A DNA stretch of 64,000 nucleotides. It comes from Nocardioides alkalitolerans DSM 16699 (GTDB lineage: Bacteria > Actinomycetota > Actinomycetes > Propionibacteriales > Nocardioidaceae). The notes beneath the pieces are model-generated. The model saw nothing but the letters and a program-made list of their open reading frames with translations, was not told the origin of the DNA and searched no databases. Of the stretch, positions 8,223 to 16,614 are shown piece after piece. A program made the translations under genes and the position numbers. Location of the stretch: the NCBI RefSeq assembly GCF_000426525.1, contig NZ_AUFN01000011.1:248001-312000 (forward strand). The letters run 5' to 3'. Each line of letters begins with the position of its first letter. Positions within the stretch are counted from its first letter, which is position 1.

Positions 8223-10166
8223 ATGACCAGCTCCGCAGATCGCTCGCCCCTGCCCACGCGTCGCTCGACGCGCCGTACGGTGCTCACCGGGGCCGCGGCC
8301 CTGGGCGCCGCCGGCTTCGTCTCGGCGCCGCTCGCCGCCCAGGCCGCCCACCCCGGCGGCGGTCACGGAGGAGGAGGTCGAGACAGCGTGCGGCTCACGG
8401 TGCTCGGCACGACCGACCTCCACGGCAACGTGCTGAGCTGGGACTACTTCAAGAACGCGGCCTTCGCGAACGCGGCCGGCGACGAGATCGGCGTGGCCAA
8501 GGTGGCGACGCTCATCGAGGCCGTCAAGGCGGAGCGGGCCGGCGAGCCCCTCGTCACCATCGACGCCGGCGACACCCTGCAGGGCACGCCGCTCGCCTAC
8601 TACTACGCCCGGGTCGCGCCCATCACGGGCGGTGGCGTCCACCCGATGGCGGCGGCGATGAACCTCTGCGGGTACGACGCCGCCGCGCTCGGCAACCACG
8701 AGTTCAACTACGGGCTCGACGTGCTGCGCACCTTCGAGAGCCAGCTGGACTTCCCGCTCCTCGGCGCCAACGCCGTCGACGCCACCACGAAGCGGCCCGT
8801 CTTCCCGCCGTACGTGGTCAAGCGCCTGCGCGTGGGCGGTCGCGGCCACGGGGGCCACGGCGCGCAGGGCGGACGCGGCGGGGGTCGCGGCGAGGGTCAC
8901 GGCGGGGGTCACGGCGGGGGCGAGTGGATCAACGTCGGCATCCTCGGCCTCACCAACCCGGGCATCGCGATCTGGGACAAGGCGGTCGTCGAGGGGCGGC
9001 TCGAGTTCCCGGGCCTCGTCGAGGAGGCGCAGCGCTGGGTGCCGCGGATGAGGCGCGAGGGCTGCGACGTGGTCGTGGTCGCGGCGCACTCGGGGGCCGA
9101 CACGAGCTCGTCGTACGGCGACGCGCTGCCCTACCCGGAGAACGCGGCGAGCCTCGTGGCCGAGCAGGTGCCGGGCATCGACGCGATCCTCGTGGGCCAC
9201 GCCCACCGGGAGATCCCGCAGCGGTTCGTGACGAACGCGAGCACGGGCCGGAGCGTACTCCTGAGCGAGCCCCTCTACTGGGGCATGCGGCTGACCGTGA
9301 TGGACCTCGAGCTGCGCCGCCACCGCGGCCGCTGGCAGGTCGTCGGCAGCACCGCCCAGACGCTCAACGCCAACACGGTCGACGAGCACCCGGCGGTCGC
9401 GGCCGCCGTCGCCGAGCAGCACGCGGTGGTCGTCGACTACGTGAACTCGGTGGTCGGCACCTCGGTGACCGAGCTGCCGGCCGCCCGGGGCGTGGTGGAG
9501 GACGTGCCGATCATCGACTTCGTGCAGCACGTGCAGGCCGGCGCGGTGAAGGAGGGCCTCACGGGGGCCGACGCGGCGCTGCCCGTCCTGTCGATCGCAG
9601 CGCCCTTCAGCCGCACCGCGGTCTTCCCGCAGGGCGACCTCACCGTGCGCGACGTCGCCTCGCTCTATGTCTTCGACAACACGCTGCTCGCCGTCCGCGT
9701 GACGGGGGCGCAGCTGAAGGACTACCTCGAGTTCTCGGCCCGCTACTTCAAGGCCGTCACGGGCGCCGGGCCCCACGCGATCGCCGACGTCACGAACGCC
9801 CCGACCACCGAGGCGCCGAACGGCACGCCCGACTACAACTTCGACACCGTCGCCGGGCTCGACGCGCCGCTGACGTACGACGTCGACCTCACGCAGCCGG
9901 TCGGCTCCCGCATCGTGGGCCTGGCGTACGGCGGGGACCCCGTCGCCCCGGAGGCCGAGTTCGTGCTCGCGGTCAACAACTACCGGCAGTCCGGCGGCGG
10001 TGGCTTCCCGCACGTCACGACGGCACCCGTCGTGGTGAACGGCCAGCAGGAGATCCGGCAGCTGCTCATCGACTGGGTGACCGACCGCGGGGTCGTCGAC
10101 CCGGCGGACTTCGCGTCGGTCGACTGGCGCCTCACCGCGGGCGGGGAGCCGCTCGACGTGCGGTGA
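8223..10166 (+). CDS. Tat-exported 5'-nucleotidase / 2',3'-cyclic phosphodiesterase family metallophosphatase
   Basis: A 647-residue secreted enzyme. The N-terminus has a twin-arginine signal (STRRTVL, Arg17-Arg18) with a hydrophobic stretch to about residue 42. The metallophosphoesterase domain shows TDLHGN (64-69), GNHEFNYG (near 157), a HSGAD segment near 290 and GHAHRE (near 324), which together bind two metal ions. The second half is the 5'-nucleotidase C-terminal substrate domain, with NNYRQSGGGGFP near residue 586. It probably releases nucleosides and phosphate from nucleotides outside the cell. An oddity is a Gly/His/Arg-rich insert at about residues 204-235 inside the phosphatase domain. 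A possible -10 TAGAAC lies near 8179. It appears to be a single-gene unit. Confidence 0.9.
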   Translation: MTSSADRSPLPTRRSTRRTVLTGAAALGAAGFVSAPLAAQAAHPGGGHGGGGRDSVRLTVLGTTDLHGNVLSWDYFKNAAFANAAGDEIGVAKVATLIEAVKAERAGEPLVTIDAGDTLQGTPLAYYYARVAPITGGGVHPMAAAMNLCGYDAAALGNHEFNYGLDVLRTFESQLDFPLLGANAVDATTKRPVFPPYVVKRLRVGGRGHGGHGAQGGRGGGRGEGHGGGHGGGEWINVGILGLTNPGIAIWDKAVVEGRLEFPGLVEEAQRWVPRMRREGCDVVVVAAHSGADTSSSYGDALPYPENAASLVAEQVPGIDAILVGHAHREIPQRFVTNASTGRSVLLSEPLYWGMRLTVMDLELRRHRGRWQVVGSTAQTLNANTVDEHPAVAAAVAEQHAVVVDYVNSVVGTSVTELPAARGVVEDVPIIDFVQHVQAGAVKEGLTGADAALPVLSIAAPFSRTAVFPQGDLTVRDVASLYVFDNTLLAVRVTGAQLKDYLEFSARYFKAVTGAGPHAIADVTNAPTTEAPNGTPDYNFDTVAGLDAPLTYDVDLTQPVGSRIVGLAYGGDPVAPEAEFVLAVNNYRQSGGGGFPHVTTAPVVVNGQQEIRQLLIDWVTDRGVVDPADFASVDWRLTAGGEPLDVR

Positions 10167-10171
10167 CCTGA

Positions 10172-10177
10172 CATGCT
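10172..10177 (+). promoter_or_regulatory. -10 box of a leaderless promoter (aldo/keto reductase gene)
   Basis: CATGCT lies 6 bases before the GTG at 10184. It fits the (T/C)AnnnT-N6-8-start pattern repeated in this window, which implies a transcript starting at or very near the start codon. Confidence 0.4.
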
Positions 10178-10183
10178 CGGGGC

Positions 10184-11128
10184 GTGACTGTCGCCGACCT
10201 CGTGCTGGGCACCATGTACTTCGGGACGAAGACCGACGAGCGCACGTCGTTCGCGCTCCTCGACCGCTTCGTCGAGGCGGGCGGGCGCACGCTCGACACC
10301 GCCGACTGCTACGCCTTCTGGGCGAGCGACACCGGCGCGGGCGGGCAGAGCGAGGCGGTCCTCGGTCGCTGGCTCGCCGCCCACCCCGGGCTGCGCGACG
10401 AGCTCGTGATCGCGACGAAGGTGGGGCCGGAGCCGGTCGTGCCGGGCGATCTCGGGCGCGTCGTCGGCCTCGCCCCCGACGTCGTACGACGCTCGGTGCG
10501 CGCCAGCCTCGAGCGGCTCGGGCTCGACCGGGTCGACCTCTACTGGGCCCACCTGGAGGACCGCAGCGTGCCGATGGACGAGGTCGTCGCGGTGTTCGGC
10601 GAGGTCGTCCGCGACGGTCTCGCGACGCGGCTCGGCATCTCCAACCACCCGACCTGGCGGGTCGAGCAGGCGCGCGCCCTGGCGGCGGCGTCCGGGGTGG
10701 AGCCGTTCACGGCGCTGCAGCTGACCACGTCGTACGTGCGGCCCCGCCCCGACACCGAGGTGCCCGGCAAGGACCACCGCTTCGGCTTCGTCACCGACGA
10801 GACCGTCGACTACCTCGCCACCCACCCCGACCTCGAGCTGTGGGCCTACAGCCCGCTCGTCCAGGGCAGCTACGCCCGCGACGACCGCCCGTTCCCGGAG
10901 GCCTACGACCACCCCGGTACGACGCGGCGCCTCGCCGTGCTCGCCGAGGTCGCGGCCGAGCTCGGCGCCTCGACGACCCAGGTCGTGCTGGCGTGGCTGC
11001 TCGGCGGCTCGCCCGCCATGCGGCCGATCGTCGGCGTCAGCTCGCTCGAGCAGCTCGACGAGGCCGTCGGTGCCGCGCGGCTCGAGCTCACGCCCGCGCA
11101 GCGTGAGCGGCTCGACGGGGCGCGCTGA
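10184..11128 (+). CDS. Aldo/keto reductase
   Basis: A 314-residue cytoplasmic NADPH-dependent oxidoreductase of the aldo/keto reductase superfamily. The catalytic set is visible: Asp and Tyr in LDTADCYAFW (about residues 38-47), Lys in VIATKVGPEP (near 73) and His in YWAHLEDRSVPM (near 122). The C-terminal region (GVSSLEQLDEAVGAARLELTP) is the usual cofactor-binding segment. It would reduce an aldehyde or ketone to an alcohol, or act in reverse on a sugar. No Shine-Dalgarno is visible; the GTG start at 10184 lies 6 bases after a -10-like CATGCT. The neighbours give no clue to the substrate. Confidence 0.9.
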   Translation: MTVADLVLGTMYFGTKTDERTSFALLDRFVEAGGRTLDTADCYAFWASDTGAGGQSEAVLGRWLAAHPGLRDELVIATKVGPEPVVPGDLGRVVGLAPDVVRRSVRASLERLGLDRVDLYWAHLEDRSVPMDEVVAVFGEVVRDGLATRLGISNHPTWRVEQARALAAASGVEPFTALQLTTSYVRPRPDTEVPGKDHRFGFVTDETVDYLATHPDLELWAYSPLVQGSYARDDRPFPEAYDHPGTTRRLAVLAEVAAELGASTTQVVLAWLLGGSPAMRPIVGVSSLEQLDEAVGAARLELTPAQRERLDGAR

Positions 11129-11169
11129 GCCGAGCCCAGGGAGCCGGGACCACCGAACCGGGCCCGTCG

Positions 11170-11175
11170 TACGCT
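11170..11175 (+). promoter_or_regulatory. -10 box of a leaderless promoter (SDR gene)
   Basis: TACGCT is followed by 6 bases and then the ATG at 11182. No Shine-Dalgarno sequence precedes the ATG, so translation of a leaderless mRNA is likely. Confidence 0.55.
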
Positions 11176-11181
11176 CGATGC

Positions 11182-12078
11182 ATGGGTCTCCTGCTGACGA
11201 CGCCGCTCTCCCGGGTACGACGCGTGGTGCGCCACCTGACCGGTTATCCCCGCAGTCCGCTGGCCGGGCGCACCGTCATGATCACCGGCGCCTCGTCGGG
11301 CATCGGCGAGGCGACGGCCCTGGCGGTGGGCGCCCGCGGGGCGACGGTGCTGCTGGTGGCCCGCCGCGGCGACGAGCTCGAGCGGGTGCGGCGCGAGATC
11401 GAGTCGGCCGGCGGAACGGCGTACGCGTTCGTCTGCGACCTGACCGACGGCGACCAGATCGACCAGCTGGTGCGCACGGTCGACGCCGAGTTCGGTCCGG
11501 TCGACCACCTCGTCAACAACGCCGGTCGCTCGATCCGGCGCTCGCTGGCCCTGACGCACGACCGCTTCCACGACGTCGAGCGCACGATCGCGGTCAACTA
11601 CCTCGGACCGGTGCGCCTCACGCTGGGCCTGCTGCCCGCCATGCGCGCCCAGGGCTTCGGGCACGTCGTCAACGTCGTGACCTGGGGCGTGCAGGTGAAG
11701 TCGCCGAAGTTCGCGCCGTACATCGCCTCGAAGACCGCCCTCGACACCTTCGCGCGCATCGCCGGACGCGAGACCTATCGCGACAACGTCGCGTTCACGA
11801 ACCTGCGGATGGGTCTCGTGCGGACGGCGATGTCGGCCCCGACCGAGGCCTACCGGCGGGTGCCCGCGCAGTCGCCGGAGCAGGCCGCGCTGACGGTCGT
11901 GCGGGCGCTGGAGGACCGGCCGATCACGGTCGACCTCCTCCCGGCCCGCGTGCTCGAGCTCGCGAACGTCGTCGCGCCCCGGCTCACCGACCTGGCCTTC
12001 TCGCTCGCCGACCGGCGGTTCCCGGACTCGGCCGCCGCACGTCGCGGCGTCGCCGCCACGTCGCCCGCCGACGTCTGA
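11182..12078 (+). CDS. Short-chain dehydrogenase/reductase (SDR)
   Basis: A 298-residue classical SDR oxidoreductase. The Rossmann motif TGASSGIGEA follows a 33-residue N-terminal extension, then NNAGRS and the catalytic YIASK (Tyr and Lys). The usual catalytic Ser, 13 residues before the Tyr, is Thr here (segment NVVTWGVQVKS), a tolerated but uncommon substitution. The length and the hydrophobic, basic N-terminus resemble membrane-associated SDRs that act on lipids, which is only inference. The start is set by the -10 TACGCT six bases before the ATG. The gene is followed by the 61-bp repeat array and seems to be a single-gene unit. Confidence 0.88.
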   Translation: MGLLLTTPLSRVRRVVRHLTGYPRSPLAGRTVMITGASSGIGEATALAVGARGATVLLVARRGDELERVRREIESAGGTAYAFVCDLTDGDQIDQLVRTVDAEFGPVDHLVNNAGRSIRRSLALTHDRFHDVERTIAVNYLGPVRLTLGLLPAMRAQGFGHVVNVVTWGVQVKSPKFAPYIASKTALDTFARIAGRETYRDNVAFTNLRMGLVRTAMSAPTEAYRRVPAQSPEQAALTVVRALEDRPITVDLLPARVLELANVVAPRLTDLAFSLADRRFPDSAAARRGVAATSPADV

Positions 12079-12123
12079 GGGGTACGGCGGGCGCCCGCTC
12101 GGTGTGGGGCGACTCGCGGAGGG

Positions 12124-12380
12124 GCGTCGCCGGGCCACGGGGTGCGGACTGAGGCCGGTGGATTCCGGAGGCGTGGGTCCGCGGGCGTCGCCGGGCCCTG
12201 GGGTGGGGACTGAGGCCGGTGGATTCCGGGGGCGTGGGTCCGCGCGCGTCGCCGGGCCCTGGGGTGCGGACCGAGGCCGGTGGATTCCGGGGGCGTGGGT
12301 CCGCGGGCGTCGCCGGGCCCTGGGGTGCGGACCGAGGCCGGTGGATTCCGTCGGCGTGGGTCCGCGGGCGTCGCCGGGCC
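12124..12380. repeat. 61-bp tandem repeat array (about 4.2 copies) in a 460-bp non-coding gap
   Basis: Copies start at 12124, 12185, 12246 and 12307, with a partial fifth from 12368 to 12380. Each is 61 bp and nearly identical; each begins GCGTCGCCGGGCC and includes GAGGCCGGTGGATTCCG. Because 61 is not a multiple of three the unit shifts frame, so it does not encode a repeated peptide. The rest of the gap between the SDR stop (12078) and the Ku stop (12541) holds no gene I can support. The array lies between convergent genes. Confidence 0.9.
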
Positions 12381-12540
12381 GGCCGGCCGGTGCTGGCGCC
12401 ACGCCGTCGCGCGCGGACGGAACGGTCCGTGTGCCCGCCTTGGTGACGGGCGCGGTCCGCGTTCCCCTCGGCCTGGTCGGTCGGGCTGCGCCGGGCTGCG
12501 TCGGGCGCAGCACCCCCGACGGACGGGTCCCGCCGACGAC

Positions 12541-13536
12541 CTAGCTGGCCTTCTTCGCCGTCCGCTTCGCGGGGGCCTTCTTGGCGGCGGAGCTGCTCTT
12601 CTTCGCGGCGGTCTTCGTGGGGGCCTTCTTCGCCGCCGGGGCCTTCTTCGCGCCGGTGGCGGCCTTCTTCGCCGGTGCCTTGCGCGTCGTCTTTTTCGCG
12701 GGCGCCGCCGATTCCTCGTCGGACTCGGACTCGGTGTCGTCGTCGGCGTCGTCCACCGCCTCGCCGCGCGACTTCTTCGCCGCCTGCACCGAGCGCTGCA
12801 GCGCCGCGAGCAGGTCGACGACCTCGCCGGAGGACTTGGTGGAGGTCTCGGTGCGCTGCACCTCGCCGCCCTCGATCTTCGCCTTCACGACGGCCTCGAC
12901 GGCGTCGGCGTAGTCGTCGGTGAACTCGTCGGCGTCGAAGTCACCCGCGAGGGTCTCGACGAGCATCCGGGCCATCTTCACCTCGGAGTCCTTGACCTCG
13001 CCGGAGTCGATCGAGAAGTCGGGCACCCGCACCTCGTCGGGCCACATCATCGTCTGCAGCACGATCACGTCGTCGCGCACGCGGAGCACGGCGATGGAGG
13101 TGCGGTTGCGGATGGCGACGGTGACGACGGCCATCCGGTCGGCGTCCTGGAGCGCCTGGCGCAGCAGCGCGTAGGGCTTGGCGCCGGTCTTCTCGGGCTC
13201 GAGGTAGTAGGACTTCTCGAACAGCATCGGGTCGATCTGGTCGCTCGGCACGAACTTCTCGACCGCGATCTCGCGGGAGGAGGCCGACGGCAGGCTGGCG
13301 AGGTCCTCGTCCTCGAGGATGACCATCTCGCCGTCCTCGGTCTCGTAGCCCTTGGCGATGTCGGCGTACGCGACCTCCTCGCCGTCGACGGAGCAGATGC
13401 GCTGGTACTTGATGCGCCCGCCGTCCTTGGCGTGCACCTGCCGGAACGAGACGTCGTGCGACTCGGTCGCGGCGTACAGCTTGACCGGCACGTTGACCAG
13501 CCCGAACGAGACCGCGCCCTTCCAGATCGCCCGCAT
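12541..13536 (-). CDS. ku: Ku protein (non-homologous end joining)
   Basis: A 331-residue bacterial Ku, the homodimeric ring that binds DNA double-strand ends and recruits LigD-type enzymes. The N-terminus MRAIWKGAVSFGLVNVPVKLY is diagnostic. The core runs to about residue 255, followed by an acidic linker and an unusually long Lys/Ala-rich tail of roughly 55 residues (repeated KKAPAKK-like units) that should bind DNA without specificity. The ATG at 13536 is chosen because a GGAGAGAGG Shine-Dalgarno lies 8 bases upstream; a GTG three codons earlier overlaps that site. It is divergent from the ligase gene, sharing a 164-bp intergenic region, which places the end-joining genes together. Confidence 0.95.
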   Translation of the reverse strand: MRAIWKGAVSFGLVNVPVKLYAATESHDVSFRQVHAKDGGRIKYQRICSVDGEEVAYADIAKGYETEDGEMVILEDEDLASLPSASSREIAVEKFVPSDQIDPMLFEKSYYLEPEKTGAKPYALLRQALQDADRMAVVTVAIRNRTSIAVLRVRDDVIVLQTMMWPDEVRVPDFSIDSGEVKDSEVKMARMLVETLAGDFDADEFTDDYADAVEAVVKAKIEGGEVQRTETSTKSSGEVVDLLAALQRSVQAAKKSRGEAVDDADDDTESESDEESAAPAKKTTRKAPAKKAATGAKKAPAAKKAPTKTAAKKSSSAAKKAPAKRTAKKAS

Positions 13537-13688
13537 GGCGTGCACCTCTCTCCGTCACGTCCGCCCCGCGGCAGACCCACGGACCAGACCCGGCCGGTGC
13601 CCCGAACTCATCGGGGCGGGGAAGACCAGCCGGTCGACACCAGGTTCCCAGTATCACCCGAGGTCACGCGTGTGGCCGGTGGAGCGGG

Positions 13689-13694
13689 CAGGAT
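13689..13694 (+). promoter_or_regulatory. -10-like box in front of the ligase gene
   Basis: CAGGAT lies 6 bases before the GTG at 13701, matching the leaderless (T/C)AnnnT pattern. AGGA within it could instead serve as a weak Shine-Dalgarno, so this call is tentative. Confidence 0.35.
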
Positions 13695-13700
13695 GGCGCC

Positions 13701-14711
13701 GTGCCGACCTCGCCGACCTCCCGCACCGGGCTGACCGGGGCGGCCGGGCTGCGCCCGATGCTGGCCACGAAGGGCACCCACGTGCCCACCGGCGAGGGGT
13801 GGAGCCACGAGGTCAAGTGGGACGGCATGCGCGTCCTGGCCGCCACCGGCGCCAGCGTCGGCGCCGCGGCCACGCCCGACCTGCGGATGACGAGCCGCAA
13901 CGAGAACACGGTCACCGCCGCCTACCCCGAGCTGCACGGCCTGCCGGCCGCGGTCGACGGCCGCCACGCCGTGCTCGACGGCGAGGTGGTGGCGTTCGCC
14001 GACGGCCTGCCCAGCTTCTCCGCGCTCGCCGACCGCATGCACGTGCGCGAGCCGCGGCGGGCGGCCCGCCTGGCGACGACCAACCCGGTGACCTTCCTCG
14101 TCTTCGACCTGCTGCGCCTCGACGGCCGCGACCTCACCTCCCGGCCCCTGGCCGAGCGCCGTGCGCTGCTGGCCGACGTGCTCGCCGTCGACGACCGCTG
14201 GCAGGTGCCCCCGGCGTACGACGACGGCGCGATGCTGCTGGAGGCCACCGACCAGCAGGGCCTCGAGGGCATCGTCAGCAAGCGCCTCGACTCGCCGTAC
14301 GCGCCCGGCACCCGGAGCCGCCACTGGCTCAAGTTCCCGCACCGTCGGCGCGCGTCGTACGTCGTCGGTGGCTGGCGCCCGGAGACCGGCTCGGAGCACC
14401 GCCTGGGTGCGCTGCTGGTCGGTACGCCGACCCCCGGGGGCCTGCTCTACCGGGGGCGGGTGGGCTCGGGCATCGCCGGCAAGGTGGGCCCGGTGCTCGC
14501 CGAGCTGCTCGCGCCCCTGGCCGCGACGCGCAGCCCGTTCGCCGACGAGGTGCCGCGCATCGACGCGACGGGGACCCGGTGGGTGCACCCCCAGCTCGTC
14601 GTCGACGTCGAGTCGCTCGGGGTGAACGGTGACCCGACGGTGTCCGGGTCCCGGCTGCGGCAGCCGTCGTACCGCGGGGTGCGCACCGACCTCGACCTCG
14701 GTGACCTCTGA
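13701..14711 (+). CDS. ATP-dependent DNA ligase (LigD ligase-domain type)
   Basis: A 336-residue stand-alone ATP-dependent ligase like the ligase module of LigD. Motif I is EVKWDGMR, with Lys39 as the adenylated residue. VLDGEVVAF is motif III-like, EGIVSKRL is motif IV and HWLKFPH is motif V. The OB-fold follows to the C-terminus. It seals DNA ends, here most likely those bridged by the adjacent Ku. LigD in mycobacteria is one chain with polymerase, nuclease and ligase domains; here ligase and polymerase are separate genes with a third gene between them. Start GTG at 13701. No 3'-phosphoesterase domain is visible nearby. Confidence 0.92.
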   Translation: MPTSPTSRTGLTGAAGLRPMLATKGTHVPTGEGWSHEVKWDGMRVLAATGASVGAAATPDLRMTSRNENTVTAAYPELHGLPAAVDGRHAVLDGEVVAFADGLPSFSALADRMHVREPRRAARLATTNPVTFLVFDLLRLDGRDLTSRPLAERRALLADVLAVDDRWQVPPAYDDGAMLLEATDQQGLEGIVSKRLDSPYAPGTRSRHWLKFPHRRRASYVVGGWRPETGSEHRLGALLVGTPTPGGLLYRGRVGSGIAGKVGPVLAELLAPLAATRSPFADEVPRIDATGTRWVHPQLVVDVESLGVNGDPTVSGSRLRQPSYRGVRTDLDLGDL

Positions 14712-14752
14712 CCCGTACCGTGGCCCGCACGCCATCTCGGGTCGGAGGACCA

Positions 14753-15505
14753 GTGACCGCACCGCACACCCAGTCCCAGCTCCGGGCCCAGCCCCCGGGG
14801 CCGACGCGCCGTACCGCCCTCGCGCTCGGCGCAGGAGGCCTGCTCACGCTCTCGGGGCTCGTCCGCCCCACGCCGGCGCAGGCGGCCTCGACGATCCGGC
14901 TCGACAACGTGCCCGTCGTCCTGCGCGCGGGCTCGCGGGCCGTCGTCACCGTCAACCGCACCTCGGGCCACCAGGCCCGCGTCGTGTTCTGGCAGCGCCG
15001 CAACACCACGTGGACGCCGGAGTTCCTCACGACCGACGGGCGCATCGGGTACGGCGGCCTCGTCGCCGGCACGCAGCGCCGCCAGGGCTCCGGGGCGACG
15101 CCGCTCGGCACGTACGGCCTGTTCTCGTCGTTCGGGACGCACGGCCTGCAGCCGGGGTGGGGCCTGCCCTACCGCAAGATCGAGTCGGGCGACTTCTGGG
15201 TGCAGGACAACGCGTCGAACTGGTACAACCGGCTCCGCAACCAGGCCCAGGGCGGCTTCCGCTGGAACCTGACGGGCGAGAACGGCTCGGAGCGGCTGAG
15301 CGACTACGGCGCGCAGTACGAGTACTCCGTCGTCACCGACTACAACTACCGCGAGCAGGTCCGGTACCGCGGCAGCGGCATCTTCCTGCACGTGAACGGC
15401 CGGGGCGCGACCGCCGGCTGCGTCTCCGTGCCCCGCCACGTGATGGTCGCGCTCATGCCCCTGCTGCACCCCGCGAAGGTGCCGCTCATCGCGATCGGCA
15501 CCTGA
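14753..15505 (+). CDS. Secreted L,D-transpeptidase family (YkuD-like) protein
   Basis: A 250-residue exported protein. The N-terminus has a twin-arginine-like signal (TRRTALALGAGG) with a probable cleavage after AQA. The catalytic region reads IFLHVNGRGATAGCVSVP, with His213 and Cys223, matching the YkuD His-x-Cys signature (GCVS in place of the common HGC). Such enzymes form 3-3 cross-links or attach proteins to peptidoglycan, but this divergent subgroup also occurs without known activity. The GTG at 14753 is preferred because GGAGGA ends 5 bases before it; an upstream in-frame start would lack one. The gene sits between ligase and NHEJ polymerase on the same strand and 6 bases before the latter, so it is probably co-transcribed. 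Confidence 0.8.
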   Translation: MTAPHTQSQLRAQPPGPTRRTALALGAGGLLTLSGLVRPTPAQAASTIRLDNVPVVLRAGSRAVVTVNRTSGHQARVVFWQRRNTTWTPEFLTTDGRIGYGGLVAGTQRRQGSGATPLGTYGLFSSFGTHGLQPGWGLPYRKIESGDFWVQDNASNWYNRLRNQAQGGFRWNLTGENGSERLSDYGAQYEYSVVTDYNYREQVRYRGSGIFLHVNGRGATAGCVSVPRHVMVALMPLLHPAKVPLIAIGT

Positions 15506-15511
15506 GGCGCC

Positions 15512-16468
15512 GTGGCGACGGGCGCTGCGGGGGAGCAGGGCGCGGAGGTCCGCGTCGAGGTCGAGGGCCGCGTGCTCCGGCTGACCAACCTCGGCAAGGT
15601 GCTCTACCCGACCACCGGCACGACCAAGGGCGAGGTGCTCGACTACTACGCCCGCATCGCCCCCGTGCTGCTGCCCCAGCTGCGCGACCGCGCCGTCACC
15701 CGGGTGCGCTGGCCCCACGGCGTCGGCGGCTCGAGCTTCTTCGAGAAGAACGCGCCGGGCGGCACGCCGGCCTGGGTGCGGACGGCGGAGGTGTCGACCA
15801 CCGGCTCCCGCCGCTGGGGCGACACGGGCGAGGAGACCGGTCCCGGCGTCCTGCGCTTCCCGGTCGTCGACGACCTCGCCACGCTCACGTGGGTCGTCAA
15901 CCTCGCGGCGCTCGAGCTGCACGTGCACCAGTGGCGGGTCGGGCGCACCGGGCGGGCCCGGCGCCCCGACCGCATCGTCATCGACCTCGACCCGGGCGAG
16001 CCGGCCGGGCTCCACGAGTGCTGCACGGTGGCGCTGCTGGCGCGTGACGCGCTGGCCGAGCGGGGCCTGACCTGCACGCCGGTGACGAGCGGCAGCAAGG
16101 GCCTCCATCTCTACGCGTCCCTCGACCGGCTCCCGCGCGGCGAGGCGCCGGTCGACTCCGACGAGGCCAGCGCGCTGGCGAAGGCCGTCGCCGAGGAGCT
16201 CCAGGCGGCCCACCCGACCCTCGTCACCGCGTCGATGACGAAGCAGCGCCGCGGCGGCAAGGTCTTCATCGACTGGTCGCAGAACGCCGGGGCGAAGACC
16301 ACCGTCGCGCCGTACTCGCTGCGCGGCAAGGACCGCCCGTACGTCGCCGCCCCCCTCACCTGGGCCGAGGTCGAGGCCGGCGCCGACGACCCCCTCGACA
16401 TCGACCAGCTGACGTACGACGAGGTGCTCGCCCGCGTCGACGCCGACGGGGACCTGTTCGACGCGTGA
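15512..16468 (+). CDS. NHEJ primase-polymerase (LigD polymerase-domain type)
   Basis: A 318-residue archaeo-eukaryotic-primase-like polymerase equal to the N-terminal domain of LigD. The opening RLTNLGKVLYPTTGTTKGEVLDYYARIAPVLLP carries the 5'-phosphate and template-contact residues. SFFEKNAPGGTPAWV and the metal-binding DLDPG (near residue 157) are conserved, as is TSGSKGLHLY with the catalytic His. It fills gaps at broken ends before ligation, with a preference for ribonucleotides. Start GTG at 15512, 6 bases after the transpeptidase stop. It completes the split Ku-ligase-polymerase set. Confidence 0.93.
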   Translation: MATGAAGEQGAEVRVEVEGRVLRLTNLGKVLYPTTGTTKGEVLDYYARIAPVLLPQLRDRAVTRVRWPHGVGGSSFFEKNAPGGTPAWVRTAEVSTTGSRRWGDTGEETGPGVLRFPVVDDLATLTWVVNLAALELHVHQWRVGRTGRARRPDRIVIDLDPGEPAGLHECCTVALLARDALAERGLTCTPVTSGSKGLHLYASLDRLPRGEAPVDSDEASALAKAVAEELQAAHPTLVTASMTKQRRGGKVFIDWSQNAGAKTTVAPYSLRGKDRPYVAAPLTWAEVEAGADDPLDIDQLTYDEVLARVDADGDLFDA

Positions 16469-16525
16469 GGCGTGGGGTGTCCCGCCGTACGCCGGCCGGG
16501 TCGACGTGCGCTCCGCAGCGGCCGG

Positions 16526-16588
16526 GCGAGCGTGGCGGACGGTCGCGGGCCCAGGGGCTCCGCGCCTGCATCGGTCCGCCACACTCGC
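16526..16588. repeat. Dispersed palindromic element, copy 1 (63 bp)
   Basis: Arms GCGAGCGTGGCGGAC (16526-16540) and GTCCGCCACACTCGC (16574-16588) are complementary at 14 of 15 positions around a 33-base centre containing CCAGGGGCTCCG. A related element occurs at 25291-25343. It lies between the convergent polymerase and LLM genes, where it could form a hairpin terminator. No other feature is seen in this 146-bp gap. Confidence 0.75.
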
Positions 16589-16614
16589 GCGCCGAAGCCC
16601 CGACCGGCCCGGGC

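Noticed and set aside
12124..12380. 61-bp array considered as CRISPR
   Set aside because: Copies are contiguous with no variable spacers, and no cas genes are near.
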